Part shown: positions 45,015 through 54,482 of the stretch, one piece after another
How the letters are laid out: each line of letters opens with the position of its first letter
Numbering within the stretch: position 1 is the first letter of the stretch
Assembly: GCF_002196705.1 (NCBI RefSeq)
Contig: NZ_NADJ01000030.1
Location: 1-64,000 of the forward strand
Reading direction: 5' to 3'
DNA: 64,000 nt
From: Desulfosporosinus sp. FKB
Lineage (GTDB): Bacteria > Bacillota > Desulfitobacteriia > Desulfitobacteriales > Desulfitobacteriaceae
Program-made: the position numbers and the translations under genes
The notes under the pieces: model-generated
What the model was told of the DNA's origin: nothing
Databases searched by the model: none
The model's input: only the letters and a program-made list of their open reading frames with translations

Positions 45015-46298
45015 ATGAATTTGTTTTCAGCTACTTTCGATCAGCATCAAGTTGCCCCCCTTGCCGAGAGAATGCGCCCCCGGACTCTTGATGAATATAT
45101 TGGGCAGCAACATATACTTGGTCCCGGAAAGCTGCTCCGCCGGGCAATTGAAGCGGACCGTGTTTCGTCCTTGATTCTCTACGGTCCGCCCGGTACAGGC
45201 AAGACCAGTTTAGCTCAGGTCATTGCCTCGCAAACTACATCTCGCTTTATCCGGATTAACGCCGTTACTTCAGGTGTTAAAGAACTGCGCGAGATAACTG
45301 TCCAGGCAACCGAAGATCTTCACCTTTATGGTAAGAAGACGTTAGTCTTCTGTGATGAAGTTCATCGGTTTAACAAAAGTCAGCAAGACGCTTTATTACC
45401 CTCCGTTGAAAACGGAACGATTACCTTTATTGGCGCAACTACCGAAAATCCCTTTTTCGAATTGAATTCTGCCCTTCTAAGTCGTTCAACCCTATTCCAT
45501 TTGGGACTTCTTACTCCTTCTGAAATTCGTCTCGGTCTCGAAAAAGCTCTGCAAGACTCAGAACGCGGTTTAGGCCGCTACAATGTTCAAATATCCCCCC
45601 AAGCTTGGGAACATTGGTTAAATTATGCCAATGGAGATTTGCGCAGAGCCCTTAATGCCCTGGAACTCGCTGTAATGACGACTCCCGCTATAGATGGTAT
45701 CCGCTGTATCTCCCTTGAAATCGCCGAAGAATCCATTCAACAGCGTGCTCTGCGTTTTGATAAATCCGGAGATAATCATTATGACATCATTTCCGCATTT
45801 ATTAAAAGTATGCGCGGCTCAGACCCGGATGCCGCCCTCTACTGGTTAGCCGTACTATTAGAAGCCGGCGAAGACCCTCGTTTTATTATGCGCCGGATTA
45901 TCGTACATGCCTCAGAGGACGTCGGTCTCGCCGACCCCATGGTCATGCTTCAAGCTCAAGCCGCTGCCAATGCTCTCGAATGGATTGGAATGCCTGAAGC
46001 AAGAATCCCTATGGCCCAAGCCGTTTTAGCCATCGCTGCCGCTCCCAAAAGCAACAGCGCTGTTGCCAGTATTGACAGGGCTTTAGCTTATGTGAAAAAC
46101 AACCCCACCGGGGAAGTTCCACTCCACCTAAGGAGCAGCAGCTACGCGGGTGCTGAGAAATTAGGCAATGGCCAAGGTTATCTCTACCCTCATAACTACC
46201 CAAATCATTGGGTAAAACAAGATTATCTTCCTCCCCAAGTTCAAGGACAAGTGTTTTACACCCCTTCAGGAATGGGAAAAGAACGTTCTCAAGACTAA
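45015..46298 (+). CDS. rarA: Replication-associated recombination protein RarA
   Basis: A 427-residue AAA+ ATPase (RarA/MgsA) that acts at stalled replication forks. The N-terminus ([21 protein letters not shown]) is typical; Walker [10 protein letters not shown] is at about residue 57, Walker [26 protein letters not shown] near 110. The C-terminal block [24 protein letters not shown] is the MgsA domain. AGAAAGGA is before the ATG, and TATAAT at 44956-44961 is a probable -10. It is divergent from the isc operon and ends before a terminator. Confidence 0.95.
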   Translation: MNLFSATFDQHQVAPLAERMRPRTLDEYIGQQHILGPGKLLRRAIEADRVSSLILYGPPGTGKTSLAQVIASQTTSRFIRINAVTSGVKELREITVQATEDLHLYGKKTLVFCDEVHRFNKSQQDALLPSVENGTITFIGATTENPFFELNSALLSRSTLFHLGLLTPSEIRLGLEKALQDSERGLGRYNVQISPQAWEHWLNYANGDLRRALNALELAVMTTPAIDGIRCISLEIAEESIQQRALRFDKSGDNHYDIISAFIKSMRGSDPDAALYWLAVLLEAGEDPRFIMRRIIVHASEDVGLADPMVMLQAQAAANALEWIGMPEARIPMAQAVLAIAAAPKSNSAVASIDRALAYVKNNPTGEVPLHLRSSSYAGAEKLGNGQGYLYPHNYPNHWVKQDYLPPQVQGQVFYTPSGMGKERSQD

Positions 46299-46306
46299 AT
46301 ATCTAA

Positions 46307-46352
46307 AGAGCCTTCCGCATAGCAAACAACTATGCGGAAGGCTCTGTTTTTG
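46307..46352 (+). terminator. Strong intrinsic terminator after rarA
   Basis: AGAGCCTTCCGCATAG and CTATGCGGAAGGCTCT form a perfect 16-bp stem with a 7-nt loop, followed by GTTTTTG. Confidence 0.95.
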
Positions 46353-46374
46353 TTAAGAAATTGTAAGTTTGTGT

Positions 46375-46704
46375 TTAAAGCTGAGCTTCGATCATTTTCA
46401 CGAGATCTGGTTTTCCCCGGAAACCTACAATTTTGTCAACCAGTTGACCACCTTTAAAAATTGCAAGCGTCGGAATACTCATAACTCCGTATTGCCCGGC
46501 AATAGGTCCATTCTCATCAACATCGACCTTACCAATTACCATTTTGCCAACATAAGAGTCTGCTAACTCTTCAACGACCGGAGCAACCATTCGGCACGGA
46601 CTGCACCATGGAGCCCAGAAATCTACCAAAACCGGTTTTTCAGATTTTAAAACTTCCGCGTCAAAATTTGCTGTCGTAAAGGTTTTAACATTTGCACCTG
46701 CCAT
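46375..46704 (-). CDS. trxA: Thioredoxin
   Basis: A 109-residue thioredoxin with the active site WCSPCR (Ser in place of the usual Gly in WCGPC) and the cis-Pro block GVMSIPTLAIFKGGQ. It reduces protein disulfides. It lies 37 nt after csoR on the same strand, and no promoter or terminator is obvious in between, so it may be expressed with csoR under copper control. A GGGGGG-rich site precedes the ATG. Confidence 0.92.
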   Translation of the reverse strand: MAGANVKTFTTANFDAEVLKSEKPVLVDFWAPWCSPCRMVAPVVEELADSYVGKMVIGKVDVDENGPIAGQYGVMSIPTLAIFKGGQLVDKIVGFRGKPDLVKMIEAQL

Positions 46705-46741
46705 GATAATCCCCCCAATTAAAATTAATAGTAACCTTTGC

Positions 46742-47023
46742 CTACTTAATAAATTTGGTTAGCACCCCAATTAGTTCTTCGATGGCGGCTTCCTGATCAT
46801 TGCTTTCAACTGCATTACGCATACATCCACGAGAATGATGTTCAAAAACAATGGTACCAACTTTGTTAAGGGCAGCACGCACAGCCGCTACCTGGATCAG
46901 TACATCAACACAGTACTTGTCACTCTCAACCATGCGCTGTATCCCTTTAACCTGGCCTTCAATTTTTTTTAGTCTGCGCAGGAGATCTTCTTTCGATTCT
47001 AAATAAGGCGTTGAATTTATCAT
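46742..47023 (-). CDS. csoR: CsoR-type copper-sensing repressor
   Basis: A 93-residue all-helical DUF156 repressor. The Cu(I) ligands of CsoR are present: Cys in DKYCVDV, and His and Cys in HHSRGC (spacing of 4). The N-terminal DLLRRLKKIEGQVKGIQRM is typical. GGAGGAAAAA lies before the ATG. Its own promoter carries a CsoR-type box (next entry). There is no copper ATPase (copA) or chaperone (copZ) gene in the window; instead trxA follows. Confidence 0.9.
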   Translation of the reverse strand: MINSTPYLESKEDLLRRLKKIEGQVKGIQRMVESDKYCVDVLIQVAAVRAALNKVGTIVFEHHSRGCMRNAVESNDQEAAIEELIGVLTKFIK

Positions 47024-47039
47024 ACCGTTTTTCCTCCGA

Positions 47040-47094
47040 TACCCTAAGGGGGTAGCTACAATGCTATTATATCTAAGTGCCGGGATTATGTCAA
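47040..47094 (-). promoter_or_regulatory. csoR promoter with CsoR operator
   Basis: TTGACA (47094-47089), exactly 17 nt, TATAAT (47071-47066). Downstream, TACCCCCTTAGGGTA (47054-47040) is a near-palindrome of the CsoR type (GC-rich run in TACCC...GGGTA), covering about +8 to +22. Copper-free CsoR would block transcription there. Confidence 0.85.
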
Positions 47095-47174
47095 ATAGTT
47101 CCCCTAAAAATACAAGAGCATTTTGCCGGAAAATTCAACAAGCAAAGATAACTTATAACTTATACCTCCAGGAC

Positions 47175-48944
47175 CTATTTCAAAACAGTTTTTATGCTTA
47201 ACTCTTTTAATTGTTTGTCCGAAACAGGTGATGGGGCATGGGCCATAAGATCCGAGGCACTTTGCGTTTTAGGGAAGGCTATAACATCTCGAATATTATC
47301 TTTACCTGTCAGAAGCATAATCATACGGTCAAGTCCAAAGGCAATCCCGCCGTGAGGAGGCGTTCCAAATTCAAAGGCTTCGAGAAGATGGCCAAATTGA
47401 GCCACTGCTTCCTCATCAGATAATCCCAACAACCTAAATAGCTGCTCCTGAACACCCCGGCGATGAATGCGAATGCTCCCGCCGCCGAGTTCGATACCAT
47501 TGAGAACCATGTCATAGGCTTTGGCCCGAACTTGCAAAGGATCTGTATCCAAAATCGGCAAATCTTCATCCATTGGCGCTGTAAATGGGTGGTGAATAGC
47601 GACATAGCGTTTTTCTTCCTCATCATATTCCAGCAGCGGAAACTCTGTAACCCAAAGGAAATTGAACATATCCTCGGGGATAAGATTCATCCGTTTCGCT
47701 AACTCCAAGCGCAAATGCCCCAAAGCATCACAGACAATGGGATATTTATCAGCAACGAAGAATAAAATATCACCGGTTTCAGCCTTTGTTACTTCGATCA
47801 GAGCCTGCATTTCTTCTTCAGTAAAGAATTTTATAATAGGAGATTTGATTCCTTCCTCAGAAAAGACGATCCAGGCTAAACCTTTGGCTCGGTAAGCAGC
47901 GACGAATTTTCCCAGATCATCAATTTCGCGGCGGGGCATGCCTGCACACCCTTTGGCACAGAGACATTTAACACTTCCGCCGTTTGCCATTACATTAGCA
48001 AAAACCTTGAATCCCGACTTTCCGACAATCTCTCCCACATCAATGAGTTCCATGCCGAAGCGCGTATCTGGTTTATCGGAACCAAACCGGTCCATAGCTT
48101 CTTTATAGGTTAAGCGCGGAAAAGGAACCGCAATCGACTTGCCGATTGTTTCCGAGAAGATTCGAACCATTAACTGTTCCATCATAGATAGAATATCTTC
48201 AACTTCGACGAAAGACATCTCCACATCAAGCTGCGTAAATTCCGGCTGTCGATCTGCTCTCAGGTCTTCATCCCGAAAACAGCGGACGATCTGGAAGTAT
48301 TTCTCCAACCCGCCAACCATTAACAGTTGCTTAAATTGTTGCGGAGACTGAGGCAGCGCATAAAATTCTCCCGGATGAACGCGGCTGGGAACAAGATAAT
48401 CTCTGGCACCTTCAGGTGATGAGTTAACAAGCATCGGAGTCTCAATTTCATAAAAACCCTGATCATCAAAAAAGTTGCGCATGATTTGAGTTACTTGGTG
48501 TCTTGTTTTAAATACAGCCTGCATTTCCGGGCGGCGCAAATCAAGATAACGATATTTCAAACGCACAGTTTCATCCACATCCACCTGATCGATAAGATAA
48601 AAGGGCGGCGTTTTTGCTCCATTTAAAACTTCCAGTTTTTTGGCGATAACTTCAATTTTTCCCGTGGCTAAATTGGGGTTTATCATTCCTTCAGGACGGG
48701 CAATCACTTGCCCTAAAATGGAGACAACATACTCCGAGCGAAGGCTTTCCGCCAAACTAAAACTGTCTGCCATTTTTTCAGGATCAAAAACCACTTGCAC
48801 AATACCTGAGCGATCCCGAAGATCAACAAATATTAAACCGCCATGGTCACGACGACGCTGAACCCAACCTAACAATCGCACCTCATCGCCCACTCGGTTC
48901 AAATTCAACACTCCATTGGGGACACGTTCCGAAAATACTGTCAT
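47175..48944 (-). CDS. aspS: Aspartyl-tRNA synthetase
   Basis: A 589-residue bacterial-type AspRS. OB-fold anticodon-binding domain (residues about 1-110: LLGWVQRRRDHGGLIFVDLRDRSG), class II motif 2 (FRDEDLRADRQPEFTQLDVEMSF), the bacterial GAD insertion (about 285-420) with a CLCAKGCAG Cys pair, and motif 3 (GIAFGLDRMIMLL). It starts 3 nt after the end of hisS and is in the same T-box operon. Confidence 0.97.
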   Translation of the reverse strand: MTVFSERVPNGVLNLNRVGDEVRLLGWVQRRRDHGGLIFVDLRDRSGIVQVVFDPEKMADSFSLAESLRSEYVVSILGQVIARPEGMINPNLATGKIEVIAKKLEVLNGAKTPPFYLIDQVDVDETVRLKYRYLDLRRPEMQAVFKTRHQVTQIMRNFFDDQGFYEIETPMLVNSSPEGARDYLVPSRVHPGEFYALPQSPQQFKQLLMVGGLEKYFQIVRCFRDEDLRADRQPEFTQLDVEMSFVEVEDILSMMEQLMVRIFSETIGKSIAVPFPRLTYKEAMDRFGSDKPDTRFGMELIDVGEIVGKSGFKVFANVMANGGSVKCLCAKGCAGMPRREIDDLGKFVAAYRAKGLAWIVFSEEGIKSPIIKFFTEEEMQALIEVTKAETGDILFFVADKYPIVCDALGHLRLELAKRMNLIPEDMFNFLWVTEFPLLEYDEEEKRYVAIHHPFTAPMDEDLPILDTDPLQVRAKAYDMVLNGIELGGGSIRIHRRGVQEQLFRLLGLSDEEAVAQFGHLLEAFEFGTPPHGGIAFGLDRMIMLLTGKDNIRDVIAFPKTQSASDLMAHAPSPVSDKQLKELSIKTVLK

Positions 48945-48947
48945 TAC

Positions 48948-50219
48948 TTAAACTCCTCTCTGATGCTTCATATAGATGACTTCAATGACTTTAGACAAAG
49001 GAACTTCAGTTTGTTCTCCTGAATTTAAATCTCTGAGAAGAAGAACCTGTCGTTCCAACTCCTCTTCTCCCAAAATAAGGGCCAACTCTGCGCCTTCACG
49101 ATCGGCGGCTTTCAGCTGCGCTTTTAAGCTGCGGCCCAGAAGATCCATGCGTACCGGAACCCCTTTTCCCCGTAAAGCATTCATAATGGCAAACCCTTCG
49201 TTTTGAGCCTTGTCTCCCAAGGCAATAAGCATGGCAAAAAGTTTTGGCTTTGTATCAGGGAATTTACCCTGTACTTGAAGGGCCGCTAAGACCCGCTCTA
49301 ATCCCATTGCAAAACCGATGCCCGGAGTAGCCGGTCCGCCGATTTCTTCCACAAGACCGTCATAGCGTCCGCCTCCGCAGATAGCGCTCTGGGCCCCGAT
49401 TTCCTCCACCATGACTTCAAAAGCCGTTTTAGTATAATAATCCAGCCCTCTAACCAAGCGGGGATCTACCCTATAGGCCACTCCGGCCCCAGATAATAGA
49501 CTTAAAACTTTTTCAAAATGACTTCGGCAATCATCACAAAGGGTATCTAAGGTCGTTGGCGCTCCTTCCGTTACCGCTTGACAATTTGGATTTTTGCAGT
49601 CCAGAATTCGCAGAGGATTTCGCTCATAACGTTCCTGACAGTCCTGACACAATTCGGACTTGCGAGTCGTCAAGAACCTTTGCAATTGCTCCCGGTGAGC
49701 GGCTCGGCAGGTTGGACATCCTACCGAATTAAGATGCACTTCCAAGCCTCTTAATCCGAGCCTTTGATACAAATCCCAAACTAAACAAATGACTTCGGCA
49801 TCAACGATAGGTTGATCGGCACCTAAGACTTCCACTCCAAACTGGTGAAACTGGCGAAATCGTCCGCTTTGCGGACGCTCATAGCGAAACATTGGTCCAG
49901 TGTAATAAAGCTTAACCGGCTGCGATTGGCCATAAAGCTTGTCCTCAACATAGGCCCGGCAGACCGAAGCCGTGCCCTCCGGTCGTAAGGTCATCGACCG
50001 GTCTCCCTTGTCTAAAAAAGTATACATTTCTTTTTTTACAATATCTGTTGTTTGACCTACTCCTCGCTGAAAAAGTTCCGTTGCCTCGAAAATTGGCGTT
50101 CGTATTTCTTCATACCCATAGTCCCGACAAACCCTCCGAATCGTTTCTTCGAGGTATTGCCATTGTTCGACGGTCCCCGGCAGCAAGTCCTGAGTTCCTT
50201 TTGGTCGTTGAATCGCCAT
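48948..50219 (-). CDS. hisS: Histidyl-tRNA synthetase
   Basis: A 423-residue class II synthetase. N-terminal IQRPKGTQDLLPGTVEQW, motif 2 (FRYERPQSGRFRQFHQFGVEVLG), the HisRS-specific LVRGLDYYTKTAFEV and SAICGGGRYDGLVEEIGG, and a C-terminal anticodon-binding domain. An insertion has four Cys-x2-Cys type pairs (CPTC, CQDC, CKNPNC, CDDC) that may bind zinc. First gene of the operon after a T-box leader. Confidence 0.97.
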   Translation of the reverse strand: MAIQRPKGTQDLLPGTVEQWQYLEETIRRVCRDYGYEEIRTPIFEATELFQRGVGQTTDIVKKEMYTFLDKGDRSMTLRPEGTASVCRAYVEDKLYGQSQPVKLYYTGPMFRYERPQSGRFRQFHQFGVEVLGADQPIVDAEVICLVWDLYQRLGLRGLEVHLNSVGCPTCRAAHREQLQRFLTTRKSELCQDCQERYERNPLRILDCKNPNCQAVTEGAPTTLDTLCDDCRSHFEKVLSLLSGAGVAYRVDPRLVRGLDYYTKTAFEVMVEEIGAQSAICGGGRYDGLVEEIGGPATPGIGFAMGLERVLAALQVQGKFPDTKPKLFAMLIALGDKAQNEGFAIMNALRGKGVPVRMDLLGRSLKAQLKAADREGAELALILGEEELERQVLLLRDLNSGEQTEVPLSKVIEVIYMKHQRGV

Positions 50220-50258
50220 GATCGTGCCTCCTTAGGAAATAATATACATTCTGATCGT

Positions 50259-50527
50259 AAAAAAAGTTCTCGTTCCTTGCTTTGAGCAAGGGACGAGAAC
50301 TTCTCGTGGTGCCACCCTTATTGACGGAATTTATCCGCCCACTTTTCAGTCGTTAACGAGACCATCCGCAGTATCAGCTACTCCCGCTTAGCTGTCCTAT
50401 CACGTATCTCTCAGGCTAGTTCCAGTCACGCTAGCCCTCCCTGTAGAAAGTTATACGCCATAGCTTCCAAGCGGTCTTGATGAATAGAAATACTTCAACA
50501 TAATGTATACATAATAGTTTATCCACT
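50259..50527 (-). promoter_or_regulatory. T-box riboswitch of the hisS-aspS operon
   Basis: A complete T-box leader of about 270 nt on the minus strand. The T-box sequence AAGGGTGGCACCACG is at 50319-50305. The terminator AAGTTCTCGTCCCTTGC/GCAAGGAACGAGAACTT followed by TTTTTTT is at 50302-50257. Stem I features (GAAAGT-like bulge region and distal loops) lie upstream at 50380-50470. I could not assign the specifier codon with certainty; GAT near 50410 in GAGAGATACG is one candidate (Asp). Uncharged tRNA would switch the leader to antitermination. Confidence 0.9.
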
Positions 50528-50555
50528 ATTTTAACAAATAATTGCTATTTGTCAA
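50528..50555 (-). promoter_or_regulatory. Promoter of the hisS-aspS operon
   Basis: TTGACA (50555-50550), 16 nt, TAAAAT (50533-50528), directly before the T-box leader. Confidence 0.75.
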
Positions 50556-50600
50556 TGTGCTGGCCGTTCTGCTGTTATGCAACACCTTTAGAGAACGTTG

Positions 50601-51221
50601 TTATGTTAAAAAAGGATTATCGTGTTTCTCTTCCCCGATACTTGTCTCTTCGCCATGTCCGGGCAATACTCGGATGCTGTCAGGAAGAGTGAAGAGCTTC
50701 TCTTTAACCCCACGAATGAGCAATTCCATGGAACCTCCCGGGAAATCAGTTCGCCCGATGGATCCGGCAAAAAGAGTATCTCCGCTGAACAATCCTTCCG
50801 GACTCCATAAACATACCCCTCCAGGAGAATGACCGGGAGTATGGATCACTTTCAATCGTTCTTTGCCAACTGAAATTTCCTGACCATCTTCCAAGAAGAA
50901 ATCGGCACTCTTGAGGACTACCCCAGGGCCAAAATAACTGGAGAGATTTTTTCGGCCATCAGTAAGCATTTCAGCATCCCCTGAATGTATCCCTACTTGC
51001 ACATCTCCCAGCAGGTCCCTTAATTCATCGACGGCTCCAATGTGATCTACGTGCCCATGGGTTAATAAGATATAGTCGATATGCAGACCTTTATCCATAA
51101 CCCAACGATGAATCTTTTTTCCATCAGCTCCCGGATCGATCAATACGGCTTTCTTGCTTTCCATACAAGCATAGATATAACAATTTGCCCCCATGGGACC
51201 CACCGCACGTCCATCAATCAT
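50601..51221 (-). CDS. MBL-fold metallo-hydrolase (glyoxalase II-like)
   Basis: A 206-residue MBL-fold enzyme. Metal ligand motif LTHGHVDHIGAVDEL (HxHxDH), second-site His in VIHTPGHSPGG, Asp in FSGDTLFAGSIGRTDF and His in VLPGHGEETSIG. It resembles YqgX/GloB-like hydrolases, with thioester substrates in some relatives; the substrate here is unknown. AAAGGAGG precedes the ATG. It lies 14 nt after dtd and may be cotranscribed with rel-dtd. Confidence 0.9.
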   Translation of the reverse strand: MIDGRAVGPMGANCYIYACMESKKAVLIDPGADGKKIHRWVMDKGLHIDYILLTHGHVDHIGAVDELRDLLGDVQVGIHSGDAEMLTDGRKNLSSYFGPGVVLKSADFFLEDGQEISVGKERLKVIHTPGHSPGGVCLWSPEGLFSGDTLFAGSIGRTDFPGGSMELLIRGVKEKLFTLPDSIRVLPGHGEETSIGEEKHDNPFLT

Positions 51222-51234
51222 TATTAAGCCTCCT

Positions 51235-51684
51235 TTAGAACGTTTTTTCGCTGTCCAAGAGAATCGTCACCGGTCCGTCATTAACTAGTTCAACGTCCAT
51301 TTCCGCCTGGAATACACCGGTTTCGACGTGTAATCCTTTGGTACGAAGCCCTTCTTCAGCTTGCTCAAAAAGAATCTTTGCCCTTTCAGGCGGGGAAGCG
51401 GCCGAAAAGCCTGGCCGTTTTCCGCTCCGGCAATCCCCGTAGAGCGTAAACTGCGAAACTAACAAAATTTCTCCCCCCGTATCCAGAAGAGAACGATTCA
51501 TTTTTCCAGTCGAATCTTCAAATATCCGCAGCCCGCTTATTTTATCCACCATCCAGGCAACGTCTGCCTCCTGGTCCTTTAACCCTACACCCAATAAAAC
51601 CAAAAGCCCTGAGGAAATTTCTCCGACCGTTTCTCCCTTTACTTTTACCGAGGCGCGTTTAACACGCTGAACAACACTGCGCAT
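51235..51684 (-). CDS. dtd: D-aminoacyl-tRNA deacylase
   Basis: A 149-residue Dtd that removes D-amino acids (and Gly) wrongly joined to tRNA. The start at ATG 51684 ([15 protein letters not shown]) follows GGAGGAAAG, which is read in the last codons of rel. Conserved [22 protein letters not shown] and the C-terminal [11 protein letters not shown] are intact. The stop of rel and this ATG are one base apart, so the two genes are translationally linked. Confidence 0.95.
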   Translation of the reverse strand: MRSVVQRVKRASVKVKGETVGEISSGLLVLLGVGLKDQEADVAWMVDKISGLRIFEDSTGKMNRSLLDTGGEILLVSQFTLYGDCRSGKRPGFSAASPPERAKILFEQAEEGLRTKGLHVETGVFQAEMDVELVNDGPVTILLDSEKTF

Positions 51685-51685
51685 G

Positions 51686-53905
51686 TTACTTTCCTCCTGC
51701 GTGAATCCGCTCGACATCCGTAATGTCTTTGATCTTGCGGATTTTGTGCATCACCATTTTCAGCTGTTCTAGATTGCGTATTTCTACCCGCAGCTGAATA
51801 TGAGCCATATTATCCCGGCCTACTCGAGCATTAATTCCCAGGATATGAGTCCTGGTATCTAGGACAGTATTCATAATTTCTGTTACCAACCGCGGTTTAT
51901 CCAGCCCATGGATCTTAATATCCACCGGATAGGTAGAATCTACTTGTTCGGCCCAGACAACCTCAACGACCCGGTCCCGCTCCTCTTGAGAGTGATTCAA
52001 TATGTTGCTGCAGTCTTGCCGATGAATGGAAACTCCGCGTCCGCGGGTTATATAACCAATGATTGCATCACCCGGCAAAGGATTACAACAGCGGGAAAAA
52101 CGCACCAAGACATTGTCGACGCCTTTGACCATGACACCGTGTGAAGCTTTCCCATAATGACTCTGTGAAGGAGTTTTGCCTTCGCTTTGCTGCAGCGCAG
52201 CTAATTGCATCTTTTCTCGTTCTTCTTTGGTTAAATCTTCACGCAGGCGCATCAAAACCTTATTGGGAGTCAATACCCCATCTCCGATAGAAGCATACAA
52301 GTCATCAATGCCTACCAAATTTTGGCTCTTGCCTATGGCTAAAAGGCTCTCCGTCTTCAAGACTTCTGAAGGATCCAGGCCAAGTTTTCGGACCTCTCTT
52401 TCCAAACTTTCGCGGCCGCGAATAATGTTGTCCTCACGCTGTTCCTTCTTAAACCACTGGCGGATTCTGTTCTTCGCCTGCGATGTTTTGACAAAGGACA
52501 GCCAATCCCTGCTTGGACATCCTCCTTGCTTGGAGGTAAGAATTTCTATGATATCTCCGTTGGTCAGCTTCGTATCCAGGGGAACTATCCGTCCATTAAT
52601 CTTTGCTCCAACACAGCGATGTCCCACATCGGTATGCACTCGATAAGCAAAATCCACGGGACAGGAATCAGCTGGCAGTTCTACAACGTCCCCTTTAGGC
52701 GTAAAGACAAAAACGGTATCAGCGAATAGATCGATCTTTAAGGATTCCATAAATTCCCCGGCATCCCTGGATTCATGCTGCCATTCCAGAAGCTGCCTCA
52801 GCCAGGACAGCTTTTGCTCGAAATTGACACTAGCCGCTGACCTGCTTCCAGCACTGCTGGCACAATCTTTGTTGCTTGCTTCTTTATATTTCCAGTGGGC
52901 AGCAATACCATACTCAGAGGTACGATGCATTTCACAGGTCCGTATCTGAATTTCAAAAGGCTCTCCATGCTCACCTATTAGGGTGGTATGGAGAGACTGG
53001 TACATATTGGGCTTGGGCATGGCAATATAATCTTTAAAGCGGCCGGGAATGGGTTTCCAAAGGGTATGGATAATGCCTAAAGCGCCATAACAATCATTGA
53101 CAGTCTCCACAATTACACGAATAGCCATTAAATCGTAAATTTCACTTAATTCTTTATGCTGGGTAATCATTTTGCGGTAAATACTGTAAAAGTGTTTCGG
53201 ACGTCCCGCTATATCGGCATAAATCTCAACTTCGGTTAACCGTTTTCGCATCTGAACAATGACTTCATTAATATAGGCTTCCCGTTCACGTCGCTTTAGA
53301 GCAATCTTTTCCACTAAATCATAATATTCTTGGGGCTTAAGATAGCGGAAGGAAAGATCCTCCAGCTCCCATTTTATGCGAAAAATCCCCAGCCGGTTGG
53401 CCAATGGGGCAAATATCTCCAAGGTTTCCTGAGCAATTTCTTTCTGTTTTTCCACAGAATGATATTTCAAGGTGCGCATATTATGCAGACGATCGGCAAG
53501 TTTGATGAGAATAACACGGATATCTTTGGCCATAGCCAGAAACATTTTGCGCAAATTCTCAACTTGCTGTTCAACTTTACTTTTATAAGCAATTCTTCCA
53601 AGCTTTGTGACTCCGTCGACTAACAAAGCAATTTCCGAGCCAAATTCTTTCTCGATATCTGTGATGGTGTACTCCGTATCTTCCACCACATCATGAAGCA
53701 ATGCGGCAGCAATTGTAGCCTCGTCCATTTCCAGATCTGCCAAAATCTGCGCGACTTCCAGGGGATGCAGGATATAATCTTCTCCTGAATTGCGAAGTTG
53801 ATTACGATGAGCTTTCTCAGCAAATCGATAGGCCTTGTCCACAATAGCCAGGCGTGCTTGTGGAGTCGTCTTTTGTAGTTTTATCCATAATTCCGCGAAG
53901 GACAT
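51686..53905 (-). CDS. rel: Bifunctional (p)ppGpp synthetase/hydrolase Rel
   Basis: A 739-residue RelA/SpoT homologue that makes and breaks (p)ppGpp. Domains: HD hydrolase ([31 protein letters not shown], about 47-76), synthetase ([21 protein letters not shown] and [15 protein letters not shown]), TGS ([40 protein letters not shown], about 395-435), a conserved Cys region ([28 protein letters not shown]), and ACT at the C-terminus. The hydrolase HD pair is intact, so it should be bifunctional. The C-terminal codons carry the dtd ribosome-binding site. Confidence 0.96.
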   Translation of the reverse strand: MSFAELWIKLQKTTPQARLAIVDKAYRFAEKAHRNQLRNSGEDYILHPLEVAQILADLEMDEATIAAALLHDVVEDTEYTITDIEKEFGSEIALLVDGVTKLGRIAYKSKVEQQVENLRKMFLAMAKDIRVILIKLADRLHNMRTLKYHSVEKQKEIAQETLEIFAPLANRLGIFRIKWELEDLSFRYLKPQEYYDLVEKIALKRREREAYINEVIVQMRKRLTEVEIYADIAGRPKHFYSIYRKMITQHKELSEIYDLMAIRVIVETVNDCYGALGIIHTLWKPIPGRFKDYIAMPKPNMYQSLHTTLIGEHGEPFEIQIRTCEMHRTSEYGIAAHWKYKEASNKDCASSAGSRSAASVNFEQKLSWLRQLLEWQHESRDAGEFMESLKIDLFADTVFVFTPKGDVVELPADSCPVDFAYRVHTDVGHRCVGAKINGRIVPLDTKLTNGDIIEILTSKQGGCPSRDWLSFVKTSQAKNRIRQWFKKEQREDNIIRGRESLEREVRKLGLDPSEVLKTESLLAIGKSQNLVGIDDLYASIGDGVLTPNKVLMRLREDLTKEEREKMQLAALQQSEGKTPSQSHYGKASHGVMVKGVDNVLVRFSRCCNPLPGDAIIGYITRGRGVSIHRQDCSNILNHSQEERDRVVEVVWAEQVDSTYPVDIKIHGLDKPRLVTEIMNTVLDTRTHILGINARVGRDNMAHIQLRVEIRNLEQLKMVMHKIRKIKDITDVERIHAGGK

Positions 53906-53931
53906 AGGGGAACTCCTCTCTAAGAAGCAAG

Positions 53932-54450
53932 TTACTCTTGATATTCAACCAAAGAGAAAATAGGATAATCCACTAATTTTTGACGTCCCATTAAAAAAGT
54001 GAGTTCAATCAGGAAACCCATCCCCACAACTTCGGCACCGATTTTTGTTATTAAATTTGCCGTTGCAGACATAGTCCCGCCGGTAGCAAGCAAATCATCG
54101 ACAATAACGATTCGTTCACCTGAATGAATCGCATCCGCATGGACCTCCAAGGTATCGGATCCATACTCCAGTGCATAGGTTTCACTAATGGTTTGAGCCG
54201 GCAGTTTTCCTGGCTTTCTTACAGGTACGAAGCCTATCCCTAAGGCATAAGCAACAGGTGCGCCCAGCAAAAATCCCCGAGCCTCGGGACCGACAATCAC
54301 ATCGGGCTTCCAAGGCTTAATTCTCTCAACCATTTCGTTAACGGCTGCCCGATAAACACCGCCCTCTTTAAGGAGTGTCGTAATATCTTTATACGAAATA
54401 CCTTCCTTGGGAAAATCAGCTATTACCCGGATGTGTTCACTAAAATTCAT
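53932..54450 (-). CDS. apt: Adenine phosphoribosyltransferase
   Basis: A 172-residue enzyme that makes AMP from adenine and PRPP. ATG 54450 ([24 protein letters not shown]) gives the normal length; GGAAGGGCGG lies upstream. The PRPP motif is [17 protein letters not shown], near residue 115, with the N-terminal FPKEGI and GPEARGF blocks. It lies between rel and recJ, as in many Clostridia. Confidence 0.96.
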   Translation of the reverse strand: MNFSEHIRVIADFPKEGISYKDITTLLKEGGVYRAAVNEMVERIKPWKPDVIVGPEARGFLLGAPVAYALGIGFVPVRKPGKLPAQTISETYALEYGSDTLEVHADAIHSGERIVIVDDLLATGGTMSATANLITKIGAEVVGMGFLIELTFLMGRQKLVDYPIFSLVEYQE

Positions 54451-54482
54451 AATTTTGCCGCCCTTCCTCATCGATTTTTGCC

